Source: Psoroptes ovis (lineage: Eukaryota; Arthropoda; Arachnida; Sarcoptiformes; Psoroptidae). Taken from it: DNA of 64,000 nucleotides. This document shows positions 25,101 through 38,001 of the stretch, one piece after another. Location of the stretch: positions 126,501 through 190,500 of the forward strand of contig PQWQ01000023.1 of NCBI GenBank assembly GCA_002943765.1. The letters are read 5' to 3'. The stretch's first letter is position 1, and each line of letters begins with the position of its first letter. The notes beneath the pieces are model-generated. The model saw only the letters and a program-made list of their open reading frames with translations, was not told the DNA's origin and did not search any database. A program made the translations under genes and the position numbers.

Positions 25101-28100
25101 AAAAATTCTTAGAATTAATTACTACAAATAAATGAATAATTTACAGATGTTTTCAAATATTTTCCATTTCAAAACGATTCATTTCGATTTGGATTTTCAA
25201 AACGAAATTTTCTATGCCATGGCAATAATATGGCGAACAGAACAAAAATCATTGAACCTTTCATAAGCCTTTTAAATAAGTAAAACTTAATCGATTTCTA
25301 TTTTCATTGACAATCACCTGTATTTATATCGAATAAATTCGAATGATTTCAATTGTATTATTTCGGATTTTGAAATCGAATTTAGCCTATTCATCATCAC
25401 CGAAAAATACCGAGTTATTTTTGGGTATTTTAAATTTAAAAATATTTTCAATGCAATACAATGAATTGTCAATGAAACAGTGGCATTGTTATACCTAAAT
25501 CATTGTGTTTACTGGACTGGAATCTATGTCACCTGATATCTAAATATATTTCTCTAATTCAAAATCATATTTAGCATCCGATATATTGAATTTAATCGAT
25601 GAAACAATCGATCCTTGTGATGATTTTTATCGTTTTGCATGCGGTGGTTGGATACATCGTACAACAATACCAGATGAAGCTGGTCATATTTCAATATTTG
25701 AACAATCAAGAGAACGTTTAGATATTCAATTGAAAGGTGATTTTAATATTTTTTGATTGGGTCTATTTCAACTAATTAATCAATCAATCAATTGTGAATA
25801 CAATTAGATTTGCTTGAACGAACCAATGAATTAACATCAACACCACCGATTAGAACAATGAAAAATATGTATCGGTCTTGTATGAATTTGACGGCTATCG
25901 AAAAAATCGGTACAAAATCGTTGCGTAATTCATTGAATGAGCTGGGCGGATGGCCAGTAGTTGTCGGTGATCAATGGAATGAAAATGAATTTGATTGGAT
26001 TAATGTGACTGGTAAAATACGGCGGATTGGTTACAAACCAGAAATGTTTGTCACATTCAAAGTGATTGCCGATGTTATGAACAACACAAGAAATATGATA
26101 TTTGTATGTAGTGAATTGCAAAATGAATACAATTAATCAAATACTAATTCATAATTCTAGATTGATGAAGCAACATTAGGTCTGCGGCGTCAGCTAATAA
26201 CACAAGGTTCAAATCATACAACAGTTCGGGTTTATCATCAATTAATGGTCGATACGGCCATATTGTTTGGGGCCCAGAATCGTACCAAAGTTGAACAAGA
26301 AATGTGGGATGTAATAGCTTTTGAATCACAAATTGCACATGCAACACATGATCCATCACAAGGTGAAAAAAAACAATCATGGTATTTGTATTTGAAAGCG
26401 TTCGCTGATGTTGCTAATCAGGTAAATAATCGATAATCATCCATTCATTCATTTTCAATTATTTTACACTCAATTACATTACAATAATAATATACGAGAT
26501 CATTATTTAGGGGAACAATAATTATAAACTATCTTAAATATATTATTAGATTGTCCGGACAGTTTTTGCCGGTTATATCGTAGAAAATAATTGAAAAATC
26601 GGCAAGAACTTTTCGGACAGCCTAAATAGTTTCAAATTGACAATTGTCAATATTGATACGAACAGATTGAATGCCTATTTGTGATATAATCATCATCATC
26701 ATTCGAAAAAAAATGTCAATCGATATACGAAAGTAAATTAGACCTACAAACACTAATCACAGTGTTTTCACTATTCATTTTCGACTAGGATATGCTCTAT
26801 TTAATTCAATAAATTACATACACATTCACATTTATTGATTGATTGATAGCGATAATCATTCCATAATTCATATCAATTTCGATTCATATATAAATACCCG
26901 AAAATATCTTCGAATTGATGATTAACCTGTGCAGATGATGATTGATGTTCATAATTATTTTCATTTTTTGAAATTGAGTCAAGACCTTTGAAAACGAGTT
27001 AAGACCTTTGAATTTCGCATAGAAATGCATTCAATCGAAACAATGTCATCATTTTTTCTGCTTAGAAGGACATTTACATTTGAAATTTTGACAAATATCA
27101 TCGATTTTTGTATGATCTATGATTCACCGATTTATGTCGGTAAATTGATTGATTCAAAAATTAATCAATTTCAAATATTTTACAGAGCGAAGTACTCGCT
27201 ACGAATCAATCACGCCTAGGTCATGATTGGATACGTTTCATAAATGCTGCAATCGAATTACCTGATGATGAAAAATTCAACGAAAAAGAATTGGTTATGG
27301 TCGATAATATTCGATATATGGGACAAATTGATTACCTTATCTCATTTGTCAACAAACACGACAAAAGGTTAGATCAAAATTAAAATTGTGATTCGACCTT
27401 ATGAATTAATTAATATTTAATCAATTAATTACTAATTAAAGATTATTAGCCAATTATATGTTATGGCGTGTTGTGTTACAAAATCTTGGAACAGGCAGTA
27501 AGGTGATGCGTGATATGCGTGACAATCTTAATAAACATTTATATGGAATTACGGAAAAAATGGCACGTTGGAAATTGTGTCTATCACAGTTGACAGGCAG
27601 TTTAGCAATTGCATTATCATCACATTATATCAGATATAATTTCAATGAAACATCCAAAGAGAAAGCAAAAGAAATGGTCAAATTTATTCAACAAGAATTT
27701 GAAGATATTCTTCATCATACAGATTGGATGGACAATGAAACAAAAATTAATGCATTCAAAAAATCAAGTGCAATGAAAGCTATTGTTGGCTATCCACATG
27801 AATTAGCCAATGAAACATTGGTCGAAGAACATTATAAAGATGTATGTATCTTCATTTAACTGATATTCACATCAGTAACTAATAATTATAATTAAATCAA
27901 CTATTATTACCTCATATTTAGTTACATTTAACACCAGATAATTTCGAGCTAAACATAAGACGTGTAAGGATTTGGGCACATCGTAATGAATTTAAAAAAT
28001 TACGCAAACGTAATGATCCACATAAGTAAGTTTTTGGTTTTTTGTTGTTCAAGAATTGAAATTTGAAACATAATTAATTTGATTCGAAATTCAAAATTCA

Positions 28101-28891
28101 ATTAAGTTGGAAATATTTTGGTAATGCAGCCAATGTGAATGCATTCTATTGGAGTCAAGCAAATTCGATTGTAATACCAGCAGGAATATTACGTGATATA
28201 TTCTATGATCATGATCGACCACAATATCTTAATTTCGGTACAATCGGATATGTTATTGGACATGAAATAACACATGGTTTCGATAATATTGGTGCACAAT
28301 TTGATGAAATTGGTAACGCAAGAAATTGGTGGCGTAATGATACGAAAAAACATTATCACGAGAAAGCACAATGTATGGTGAAACAATATCGAGAATATCC
28401 ATTGAAAGTGAATAAATTACAAATCAATGGTGAGCTTACACTGAAAGAAAATATTGCCGATAATGGTGCCATTAAAGAAGCATATCAAGCATATGAAAGA
28501 TATGTGAAGAAATTTGGTGAAGAATTGTTGTTACCCGGTTTGCGGTATACACCACGACAACTGTTTTGGATTGCTGCTGCTATGGTAATCCAATGGATTT
28601 ATTCATTTAATTATTCACAATTCTTAATTAAAATATTTTTTCATTTTTCAGAATTGGTGCAGTAAATCATCACCGGAGATGTTCAAAACCCGATTAGATA
28701 CGGATAGTCATAGCCCATCTGAAGCAAGGTATTTTTCGAGTTTCACTAATAGAATTTTAATCAAAATTGATCATCGTCATAATTCCAACAGAGTGAATGT
28801 TGCATTTAGCAATTATCAACCATTTGCCGATACATTTGGCTGCCGTTTGGGCACCAAATCGAATGCATTACATAAATGTTCAGTTTGGTAA
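22180..28891 (+). CDS. Neprilysin-like M13 zinc metallopeptidase (type II membrane protein)
   Basis: Eleven exons join in phase: 22180-22726, 22813-23334, 25575-25736, 25808-26103, 26161-26421, 27186-27367, 27442-27841, 27922-28025, 28107-28584, 28652-28728, 28792-28891. They encode 1042 residues. A Ser/Thr/Asn-rich cytosolic head (about 150) precedes one transmembrane helix (about 152-174). An unusual 180-residue N/S-rich stalk leads to the M13 domain from about 356 (DPCDDFYRFACGGWI). Catalytic features are intact: NAFYW, zinc motif HEITH (H877, E878, H881), ENIAD with third ligand E939, the late DSHSP histidine, and the terminal CSVW that mirrors the CxxW end of neprilysins. Such ectoenzymes trim signalling peptides outside the cell. 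The introns 23335-25574 and 26422-27185 are swollen by transposon relics. Upstream 5' UTR exons are likely. Conversion to a particular NEP paralogue is not possible by eye. Confidence 0.93.
23408..23572. repeat. Second palindromic repeat family, copy B (165 bp)
   Basis: Starts TACAAGGTTTCAAGTTTTAA and ends with the exact inverse up to CCTTGTA; the bounding TA fits a TA target site. Interior holds several CGTAGTTTT/AAAACTACG units. In neprilysin-like gene intron 2. Confidence 0.8.
23894..23977 (+). repeat. 81-bp mariner-like MITE, copy 20
   Basis: Left tip eroded (gagcgtctgtccgtaaagtt), right ACTTTTCGGACAACTTAA. In neprilysin-like gene intron 2. Confidence 0.82.
24142..24328. mobile_element. 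hAT-type MITE (187 bp) with 8-bp target duplication
   Basis: Perfect 15-bp terminal inverted repeats CAGTCATTCTCAACC / GGTTGAGAATGACTG, flanked on both sides by the identical 8-bp CATTACAC (24134-24141 and 24329-24336). The 8-bp duplication and CAG-start ends are standard for hAT transposons. The interior has no coding capacity but carries GTGCCGC/TTCCGC motifs in inverted order, extending the hairpin. In neprilysin-like gene intron 2. Confidence 0.93.
24450..24531 (+). repeat. 81-bp mariner-like MITE, copy 21
   Basis: TTTGGTTGTCCGATAAGTT, core CATTCGGCTTAATC, right ACTTTTCGGACAATCTAA. In neprilysin-like gene intron 2. Confidence 0.88.
24830..24910. repeat. MITE subfamily 2, copy 2
   Basis: TTAAGTTGTCCGAAAAGTT, then ATGCCGATTATATCG on the left and GAAAATCGGCAAG on the right, ending CGGACAACCTGA. 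In neprilysin-like gene intron 2. Confidence 0.85.
26546..26625. repeat. MITE subfamily 2, copy 3
   Basis: TTAGATTGTCCGGACAGTT, interior TTGCCGGTTATATCG facing GAAAAATCGGCAAG, right tip CGGACAGCCTAA. In neprilysin-like gene intron 26422-27185. Confidence 0.85.
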
Positions 28892-30755
28892 ATCACATCA
28901 ATGTTGGCCAGATCAGATAAATTTGTGATATCAATTCTAATCGAATCGAATTAATCAAATCAAATCGAATTGGATCGAAACAGCAGAACCAAATACAAAT
29001 ACGAATTTCACAGACGAAACCAATCATAATTTCAAAATATTCAAAGAGTTAAATTGTGACTTTGAAAATCATCTCTCATCACACACACACACAGCAAACG
29101 TTTTTGTACAGTAAAACATTTTGACATTTTAAAAGGGTTAAAACTTATTCATACAACACACACACACACATTGATCACCAAAATAGACACCTTTTACACA
29201 CATTCACATACATTGAAACAGACATGAATAAATAGTGAAAACTGAAAAATATTGCACTTACCGGAAACTTGAGTGAAAATAAATAAATAAATCAAATTCC
29301 TAGGCCATGTTATTCTTCGATGAAAATATTGACATTCATATTGTTCATTTTGTTGACAGATTTTCACATCACATTTGAGACAATTTATTTTGTTTTGTTT
29401 GTCTGATTTTATCACATTCATATTATTATTGTTATCATCATTCAAATGCTTTCTTGCCTTTTTCTTCGAAATAAATTTGATAAATAAAATGAATGAATCA
29501 AAGGACCCTAGAAAATAAGGGTGAAAAATTTGGTTTTTTTTAGTATAAAATTCAAAATCCTATCTTAAAAAATGAACAAAAATAGAAATAAAATAAATCC
29601 GATATTCAAATATATCGGATTTAATGCCTTCAAACCTTTTTGACTTCAAATATTTTCAGAACTTATTTTGCCCTGAAAAGTTTTTGAATGATTCGAAACA
29701 ATCATCATAATGATGATGATGATTATGATGATAAAGTTGGGTCCATTGTGAATTGTATACAGGGATTTTTTCTCGTTGTTTTGTTCATGTTTTTCATTTT
29801 CAAAATTTCAAATTTCATTCACTCACCATTAATATATGATTATGGATGATTCACAATTGCGAAATTTTTTGTTTTATTTATTACACATGGGAATATTCAA
29901 TTTGATTTTGATTTTAAATGAGGAAAACAAAGGATACACAAAAACAAGGCACAAAAATGAATGAAACACAATGAAAATTGTAATTTTTTTAATGAGTTTT
30001 TTTGTTTTGTTTGTTTTTGTTTTCAGAATAAAATAAACCAAAACAAAATAAAGAATTTAATTTCAAAGATGATCATAATAATGATTATGATAACAACAAT
30101 CATAATGATAGCAATCAAATTCAAATGAATTAATCAAATTAAGGCATCCAACTAATTCATTGATTGCTTTTGTTTTTATGATTGTTTCAATTTGGAGCCA
30201 AATTCACAAATGAACAATGAATCAATGAACAATGATGAACAAAGGACAAAGAACAATGGCTAAATGGCGCAAAAAATTATCAAAAATTCGAATTTCTTTT
30301 GTTCTTTTTTTTTTTTTTTTTTGAATACATCTTGTGTGGAAATAGAATTTTTTGGCGAAAATAGTGTTATCTATGATTTAGAAATAGAACTTTAGCTAAA
30401 GATGCGCCATCTATGATTGAAAATATTAACTATTTTCGTTAAAATTTCACCGAATCTTAGCCGATAACGTATTTGTACGTTATTCAAAATTCGGATAAAA
30501 ATTTTTATGAACGTATTACTACGTCTTTTTAGTGATAACATATTGAAAGTGGACGGAGTTTAATGTGGTAAAATCACAAAATTTTTTAGCGGCTTTGAAC
30601 ATTATCAAAGATTTATAGTCGGAAAAAATTTCATCTTTTTGCGAAAAAATTTTTGAGTATTGAAAAGTTAATATTAAGATTTAAAAGTCAAGACAAAATA
30701 TATTAAGTTGAGACAACCTGCTGATCAATGTGAATTTTTTTTTAATAATAAATCA
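28892..30755. other. Convergent intergenic spacer
   Basis: Separates the 3' ends of the peptidase (+) and the 177-residue protein gene (-). AT-rich with CA-repeat patches (about 29082 and 29158), an uninterrupted T tract near 30306-30322 and no recognised exon or MITE copy. A minus-strand frame at 29194-29445 was examined and not accepted. Confidence 0.5.
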
Positions 30756-31359
30756 TTAATCGATACCGAAAAATACTTCCAACAATTTTGGCCAATACAA
30801 ACTGATCATATAGATTTTCGAACCAAATTGTAGTGAATACGAGATTGTTTTTGAATTTTTTCGTAGTCCACGACGTTCTCTTGATTTTTTCGATGATGAT
30901 TTATTATCATTATAATTATAATTATTTGATTGATTATTTTCTCGTACTAATTGTTGAAATTCATTTGTCACTTTTCGTGCCATAGCAATTGCTTCTTTCA
31001 ATTCGCTCAATAATTTTGATGAACATTCATCATTGTTTGACGATGACGATACAAAATAACCTTTTCGTTCATTCAAATGGCGAATATTTCGTTCAAATTT
31101 TGACATAAAATCAAACACTTTTTTATCAATTGATAAAGATTGCGGATATTTATTACTGTTTGTTCGTGGTTCTACAAAATAATCATCATCATTGGTGTCT
31201 AAAATTTCAAATCGAAATGCTGATAACATGATGGCAATCGTCGATATCACTCCGATTGCAAATTTAATGTCTGAATCAAAATAGAAAAATTTGAATCATG
31301 ACTAAAAGCCAAAGACTAAACAATCGGAAAAGACACTTACTCTTGATTAATTCAATCAT
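30756..31359 (-). CDS. Unrecognised 177-residue protein with N-terminal hydrophobic segment
   Basis: Two exons: a 19-nt start exon (31341-31359, MIELIK + 1 nt) and 30756-31270; intron 31271-31340 is GT-AG and in phase. Residues about 7-24 (NIKFAIGVISTIAIMLSAF) are hydrophobic and could be a signal peptide or a single membrane anchor. The middle is polar. It contains an Asn/Ser/Lys-rich stretch ending in a basic RERRGLRK motif that resembles a furin-type site. Downstream lies a moderately hydrophobic C-terminal part (SKIYMISLYWPKLLEVFFGID). There are very few cysteines and no motif I recognise. Same strand as and 317 bp downstream of the RSF1-like gene. If secreted and cleaved it could be a peptide precursor, but that is speculation. 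Reality of the gene is supported by the splice-joined start and coding-like composition. Confidence 0.6.
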
Positions 31360-31676
31360 AATGATAATCTTATCATTTGAAGTTTATTAACCATACAAAA
31401 ATAAATGAAAACATTTTAAATAAACAATGTTTTAGCTCTTAAATGTCCTTGATTATCAGCTGATTAAAATCGTCTGTTTTATTTGTGCGCATTTAAATGA
31501 ATTAATATTTACATAAATGTTTTAATTGATTAATTAACTTCAAAATTTTATTTTATTATTTAATTTATACAAAATTTCAATAATATATCTTTCTTTGAAT
31601 GTGTAATAATGAATTTTGGTTAAATAAATGAATCAATGAATGAGTAATTTTTAAAAATTTACATTAACAAATGTGA
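31360..31676. promoter_or_regulatory. Short spacer: RSF1 3' flank / upstream of 177-residue gene
   Basis: 317 bp, AT-rich. Must hold the RSF1 polyadenylation region and the promoter of the next minus-strand gene; no specific motif identified. Confidence 0.4.
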
Positions 31677-34600
31677 TTAGCTGCTGCTGCTGTTGTTTTT
31701 AATTGTTATTTGATCATCATTCTTCATTTTGGTTGCTGTTGTTGCTTCTGTTGACTTTTTACGACTTTTTGTCACCTTTCCACCAATGTCTCCGATCGAT
31801 GTTTTGATTGGTGAAGCATTGTCCAATGCTTTTACTTTTGATTCATTTGTTTTCTTAGTTGTTTTTGGTGCTGATTTTGATGCTTTTGGTGATGATTTAA
31901 CGGCACAAATTGTTGGTTTTGTCGTACATGTATTTGTTGATGTAGTCACCGGTAAAGCAGCAACGGTTGCTGCTGGTGGTCGATTGTGCAATAAATTTTG
32001 TATCATGAAGCCACCGTTCGATGTAACAGCCCCCGGTGGGTATGGTATTGATGGATGATGAGGATGATTATAAGGTGCTGGATGTGGTTGAGGATATCCG
32101 TGCGGTGAAGGCATTGGAGGTCCTGGAGGATGATATTGATAAGGACTTGCAGAAGGTAAACTATTAGACGCAGGAGGTGGATATTGTAATGATGGTGGTG
32201 GTGGTGGGCGAGGTGCTTCTTGCCGAGGTGAAACATTTCTTGGAGGCATATAATGAATTGGTGGTGGTGGTGGCGGTCCTTGAGGAGTTGGATATGCTCG
32301 TGGACCAACATGTGATGGCATTCGTTGCAATGAAGATGGATGCGGATGTGGTGGTGGTGGTGGCGGAGTAGCATAATAACCATGTGATGGAGGCCCACCT
32401 TGTGGAGGAGGCGGCGGCGGTTGAGATTGATAATAATCTGGATATGGATGTGACGGAGCAACATTAGGATCATATCCATGATGACCAGAAGGATAATATG
32501 ATTGCGATGGTGATGGTGGCGGAGGGCCAGGTGGATGTTTATTGCCTGGATAAGGATTTCTAGGCCCATCCAGATTGAGTATTTTAGGAGGCGGCGAATG
32601 ATTAGGCGATGTTTGAGGTGGCGTATAATTCATCGGAGGCCTTGCAGAATAATTAGCCGGATAACCATGTGCTTTGGATGATGGAGGTAGACCATGATAC
32701 GAGTCCAAATTTGTCAAAGTATAATTTGAATCTTGTTTGCCATCACCACTAGGATTAGGCGGCGGCGGAGGAGGATGAGGATATCTTACTGGTGATGATT
32801 GTCCATAATATTGATGAGAATGACCATGTGGTGATAAATTAGGCCTCGGTTGTGATGGTGGATAACCATATGAATGTGCTCGTGGTAAATACTGTTGCGA
32901 ATATTCTGGCGGAGGATGATGCTGACCATGTACTTGAGGTGGAGGATATCCACCAGGTTGTGGCGGTGGTGGTGGTAAACTAAAATGCCCAGGTGGTGGT
33001 GGTGGTCGCGGTACTGCTGATGGATGCTGTGGTACTGGTGGCGGCGGCGGCGCATAAGATTGCTGATATTGTTGTTTAGGTGGAAAAGATACAGATGGTG
33101 ATGATGATGGTGGTGGTGGCGGTTGCGATGACCGAACCAAATCATTTGTTAATTTAGAATTCATTTCTTGAATCGAACTCAACGGATTTGAGACAGGAGC
33201 CGTACGTGTTGGTGTAGGCGTTGTCACAATAGTCGAATTTGGAAGGGTAACAGTTGATTCATTGGCAGAAACTGCTTCAGCAGCTTTCGTGATGGCCTCA
33301 TTTGCTGGTGTTTTATCATCATGGTGGACCTTTGGCTCATTGTCATCAGCTGTTTTAGACTTTTTGATTGATTTATCTTCATCATTTTGCTGCGCTCCTC
33401 GGCTATCATCATTATCATTTTCATCATCTGAATCGATCCTAAGTTTTCTTTTATTTTTATTCGGATTATCACCTTCATCACGTCGTGTACTGTATGTTTT
33501 AATGCTTGCATTTAAATTAGGATTAGGTTCATTTAATTTGATCACAATTTTTGTTTGATTATCATCATCATCTTTAGCCGTTTTATTCGAAGCTTTACTG
33601 CCATCATCATCATCACCTTCTTGTTCTTCCTCCTCTTCATCTTCATTATAATCATCATCTAATTGATATTTATCCAATTTTCGATTTGTTTTAGATGATC
33701 TTTGGTGATATTCTTCTTCATCTTCACCATCCGAACTGCTATCTTCACGATAACTAACACGTTTAAGTTGTGCTGCACGTCTAACCCGTGGTGCAAAATC
33801 CGAGCTTTCATCTGAATATGAACCATCACAACTAATTTCGTCTTCATCATCATCATCCTCATCTGCATCAGTGGTCAAATCTTCATCTGAATCAACAACA
33901 AAACGTTTTCTTTTACGACGATGACCAGCAGATTTTCTATTCTTTTTCCTTCTTGAATCAGATTTAAATGAATAATTTCTTTGTATACGTGATGATCTTC
34001 TTCGTCGTCGATTGGAGGATGAGAAGTCAGAATCACATTCAGATAATTCAGTATCTTGATTATCATCTTCAACCTCGGTTAATTCTTCATCCATTTCAAA
34101 ATCTTCATCATCATCGGCCATATTGAAATCTTCATCCGAACCTTCTTCTTGATCATCTTCATCAGAAAAATCAAGATTAGTTAAACTTTTCTTTTTCTTT
34201 TGTTGTTGTTGTGGTTGCTTTTTAGCAAGTTTATCATTATTTTGTGGAGATTTTTCACATTTAAGATTATCATTATCATTGACTTCATCAACATTTTCGA
34301 CAGATTTTTGAATGGTTGATTCGACATTGTCGACGGCATTGACTTGATTATCATCATTTTTATTATCAAATGGATTAATACTGAAATCAGGAATTTCTTT
34401 GTCTGCTTGTTCGAGAATATTATTGATATCTTTACCTTTGCTACGTGGATAATTATTATCCTGATGACCATCACCACCAGTTTCATCATAACCATAACCT
34501 TCGGTTTCATTTTCTTCCAGTAAGATTGCTGATTTGATTAAATCATCATATTCTTTGAATAAATAATTGATTGGTTTACGTTTACGTGCTGAACGTAATT

Positions 34601-37600
34601 TTAATCCAGAACGTGAAAAATCATTGATATCGATATGTTTTTCTCTATGATGGTGATGATGTTTATGCTTCGATGATTTACGACGATGATTATTTTCATC
34701 TCTTCTAATCACTTTGACCAATTCATCTTCATCTGAATCACTAAATGAATTGGAATTTTGATCATTTGATAAATCATTATCATCGTTGGAAGAATAATCA
34801 TCAGAATATTCTTCACGATGTTTGTTGCTTCGACGATTTTTCATTGATAATTCAGACTTGTTCTTATTTCTACCATTATAATACTCAACATCGTCATCAC
34901 CAACAATGAAATCGTTTGAATTTTCATCAAGAATATCGGCAATTTCATCCGATTCTAGCCATCCATTTGGTTTTCGTCTTCGTACACCTTTACGATGTTG
35001 ATTAGTCGTTTTATCATGTTTGATTTGTTTAACATCATCGGCATTTTGTTCATTATTATTATCATCATCAGCATCATTTACTTCATTTTGATGGTCACCA
35101 ATGGGTTTTTCTTCCAAAATATTTTCTTCACTTATTTCACAATGATTATAACGCCAACGTTTTTTCGATTTCAACTTTTCAGCGCTACGTTTTTCAATTT
35201 CATCAATCAATAGTTGATATTTTTCACGTAAATTTTCAATTAATAGTTTCTATACGAAATAACAAAACATTAGTCAAAATTGAAATTCAATTCAATTCAA
35301 ATATTACATGTTCACATGGTGGACAAAACCAATCACCACTTGGTATTAAGAATAATGGCGGTCGTAAACACGAGGTGTGATAACCTTCATCACATTTATC
35401 ACATAATAAAATCTTTGATTATTGAAGAACAAAAATTAGTAAATGATAAGACCACTGAAATCAACTCAACAACTTACCCATTGTGGATTATCAAATTTAC
35501 CACATTTTCCACATGGTTTATCATCATTTACAAAATTTTCAAGAAAATCAGCATTATCCATGAAATCATCTTTGGCTATTAAGAGTTTTAAGAATGAATT
35601 GAACTAATCCTTATGACCTAATTTGTATAAACTTACATTTTTTCACTGTTCTTGCACGTCTTATAACAACCGGTTCAGCTTCAGGATCGATTTCTTCACA
35701 TGCAAATTCATCTTCATTATCATTATCATTGAATGGTAATTGTTCATCATCATAATAATCATCATGCATATATTCTTCATAATAATCTTCATGTTCAACA
35801 TGTCGATCATCATCATCATCCGAATCCGACTCATCTTCCCATGGATTTGCACCTTTACGGCCACCTTTTTTTCTTCGTTTACGTTTTTTACCTTTTTTTC
35901 TGATGTCATCAGCATCTGATTGATAATCATCATCACTCTGTGAATATGGTCAATATGAAGAATTAGTTTTGTAAATAAAAATCGAAGGGTTACTGACCTT
36001 TTTCTTGCGATTTTTTCGCTTTTGATTTTTACGTTTTCGACCTTTGAATTTGTCATCAATTTCAGAGTCGCTATCACTGCTACTACTACTGCTGCTGCTG
36101 TCTTTATCTTCATCATTTTGATCATTGGATCGTTCCGAAGCTAATTGTGCAGCCAATTCAGCAGCTGCTTTTGCAGCCATTGCAGCTTCTTTTTTACGCC
36201 GTTTTTCTTGCATTTCTTTTTCCAAACGTTTTTGTTCTTCTTGCATTTCAATCAATTTTTTCTCATGCAGTGCTTGAATTCGACGTGAACACCGTTTCGC
36301 TTGTAAACCTTCGGCAAAATCTTCTTTTAATTTGTCCAATTCACTTCTTCGTTTGCGGCCACTTGGCTTTTTCGCCACAGATTCTTCAACATTTTCGCTG
36401 ACTTTTGCATCATTACAACTTTTTCCTCCAGTATTTTCGATCGGAATCTTTTCATTTGGTTCAAGCGATTCTTGTTGCTGTGGCTGTTCATCATCAGGTT
36501 TTGTTTCGGCCTTCTTTTTAGCCGGTTTTTTACGATTAGACCATCGACTACTTCGACGTTTACCGCGGCGACGATTTCCACCGCCACCAACTTTTTTGAC
36601 AATTTTATTCGATTCGTTATTTTCTTCGGTTTCATTTAATTCTCTGACAATTTCACTAATGATTGATTCATAAATTGATTTGATTACTTGATCATCGTCA
36701 TCATCTGATTGCACTTCATTCTTTCCATCTGATTCATAATTTTCCTCTTGCTCTTCTTCTTCTTTAATATCTTCCACCTTTACCTCTGTTTTGATTGGTA
36801 ATAAATCTTGATCATCATTGATGCAAGATTCAGCTTGATTGACACTCGGCTGCGATTTCACTTCATCACATTCTTCGGTCATTTTCGCATCAATTTGACC
36901 ATTTTCTTTTGTTTCTTCTTCTTCATTGTCTTCATTCAATGGTTTCAATGGTATTTGACTGGCTGGATTGCTAATACTTTCTTCACTAATCGGAGTCGGC
37001 ACTTGTTTGAAATCTTCAATATTTTGCTTCGATAATTGTTCAATACATTCATTTAATTCTTCAACATTTTTCGATACCAGTGACCATGAATTATCTTCAT
37101 CTGGTTCATCTTTGTAGAGGCGAAAATTGAGATCAGAATCGGATTGATACCAATATTTGAAACCAGAAAGATCACGTCCAATCGATTTACATCGTAAATC
37201 GATCGTGTCCAAATTTGAATTCAGTTCACTTTTAAATTTTTGATTATAATCAAACATAGTTTCTAGCAAACGTAGAAATATGCGTAAACGTAACGATAAT
37301 TTAATGTTAGCATAACCAAATCTTTCCAATTCCCATGCATCTAGATTCGAATATTCCATACAAAAACGCATCAATGCTTTTTCCCATTTTTCTTTGTTTA
37401 TATATTTTTTTCTTTTACGTAATAATTTTATATGTAAATCGATTAAATCTGGTCGTACTGTGTGTGTATGAAAAAAAAAGATTTAAAATCTTCAATTTTT
37501 ATCCAAATGAATACAAATACCTTTATCATAATCTTCGAAAATTGTTTTCAAATGTTTTATCGAATATTTCAGCTCTAAACTTTCACCAAATTTTTCTAAA

Positions 37601-38001
37601 AATGAACATATCACTGCAAAATTTGGATCATTTTCCACCTCTTCTTTGATCAATTCAGCTTCTTGTAGCTTTTCATCATCATCATCATCCTCGTCTTCAT
37701 TTTTGACACTGTTATCTTCGGTTTTCAATCCATTTTCATTGTTTTCCGGACAAGTAATTTGTTGTTTTTCATCAACAATTGTCATTGCTGATGATGGCTT
37801 CGAATGATCACCATCATCATTGATATTGATATCAACATTAGACAATGGTACATTTGCAGATGTATCGCTGGAATCATTCGATTTACTCATCGTATCATTT
37901 AAATTGTTTTCTTTGTCTATCGATTTTTTCGTATCAAGCACCGGCAAAGATGATGTAGTGGATTTGTCTGGTGATTTTTGGTTATCATCATTGTCCATCA
38001 T
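31677..38001 (-). CDS. RSF1: RSF1-like chromatin remodelling and spacing factor
   Basis: Six exons on the minus strand (38001-37521, 37457-35998, 35937-35637, 35575-35478, 35412-35308, 35249-31677) join in phase to 2005 residues. An acidic head is followed from about residue 120 by the RSF1/WHIM-like region (NFAVICSFLEKFGESLELK; DLIDLHIKLLRKRKKY; DAWELERFGYANIKLSLRLR; IGRDLSGFKYWYQ). A PHD finger spans about 767-815 with the full C4-H-C3 set (CGKCG, CDKCD, HTSC, CPPC). After it come RWRYNHCEIS and RSARKRKPINYLFKEYDDLI, as in vertebrate RSF1. Then follow long acidic, Lys-rich and finally Pro/His-rich tracts (last about 400 residues). RSF1 partners SNF2H/ISWI to assemble and space nucleosomes and, in vertebrates, binds ubiquitinated H2A. 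The Pro-rich C-terminus is not in vertebrate RSF1. Divergent from UBR7. Confidence 0.9.

Noticed and set aside
29194..29445. Minus-strand frame with CLKCDVKICQQNEQYEC as a possible zinc-binding exon
   Set aside because: No convincing splice partner or family match, and it lies in an AT-rich convergent spacer. Could be revisited with transcripts.
31729..34510. Several long alternative-frame readings (His/Ile/Met- or Val-rich) on both strands over the RSF1-like gene
   Set aside because: They are shadows of the repetitive Pro/Asp/His codons of the true frame, have extreme composition and no family signature.
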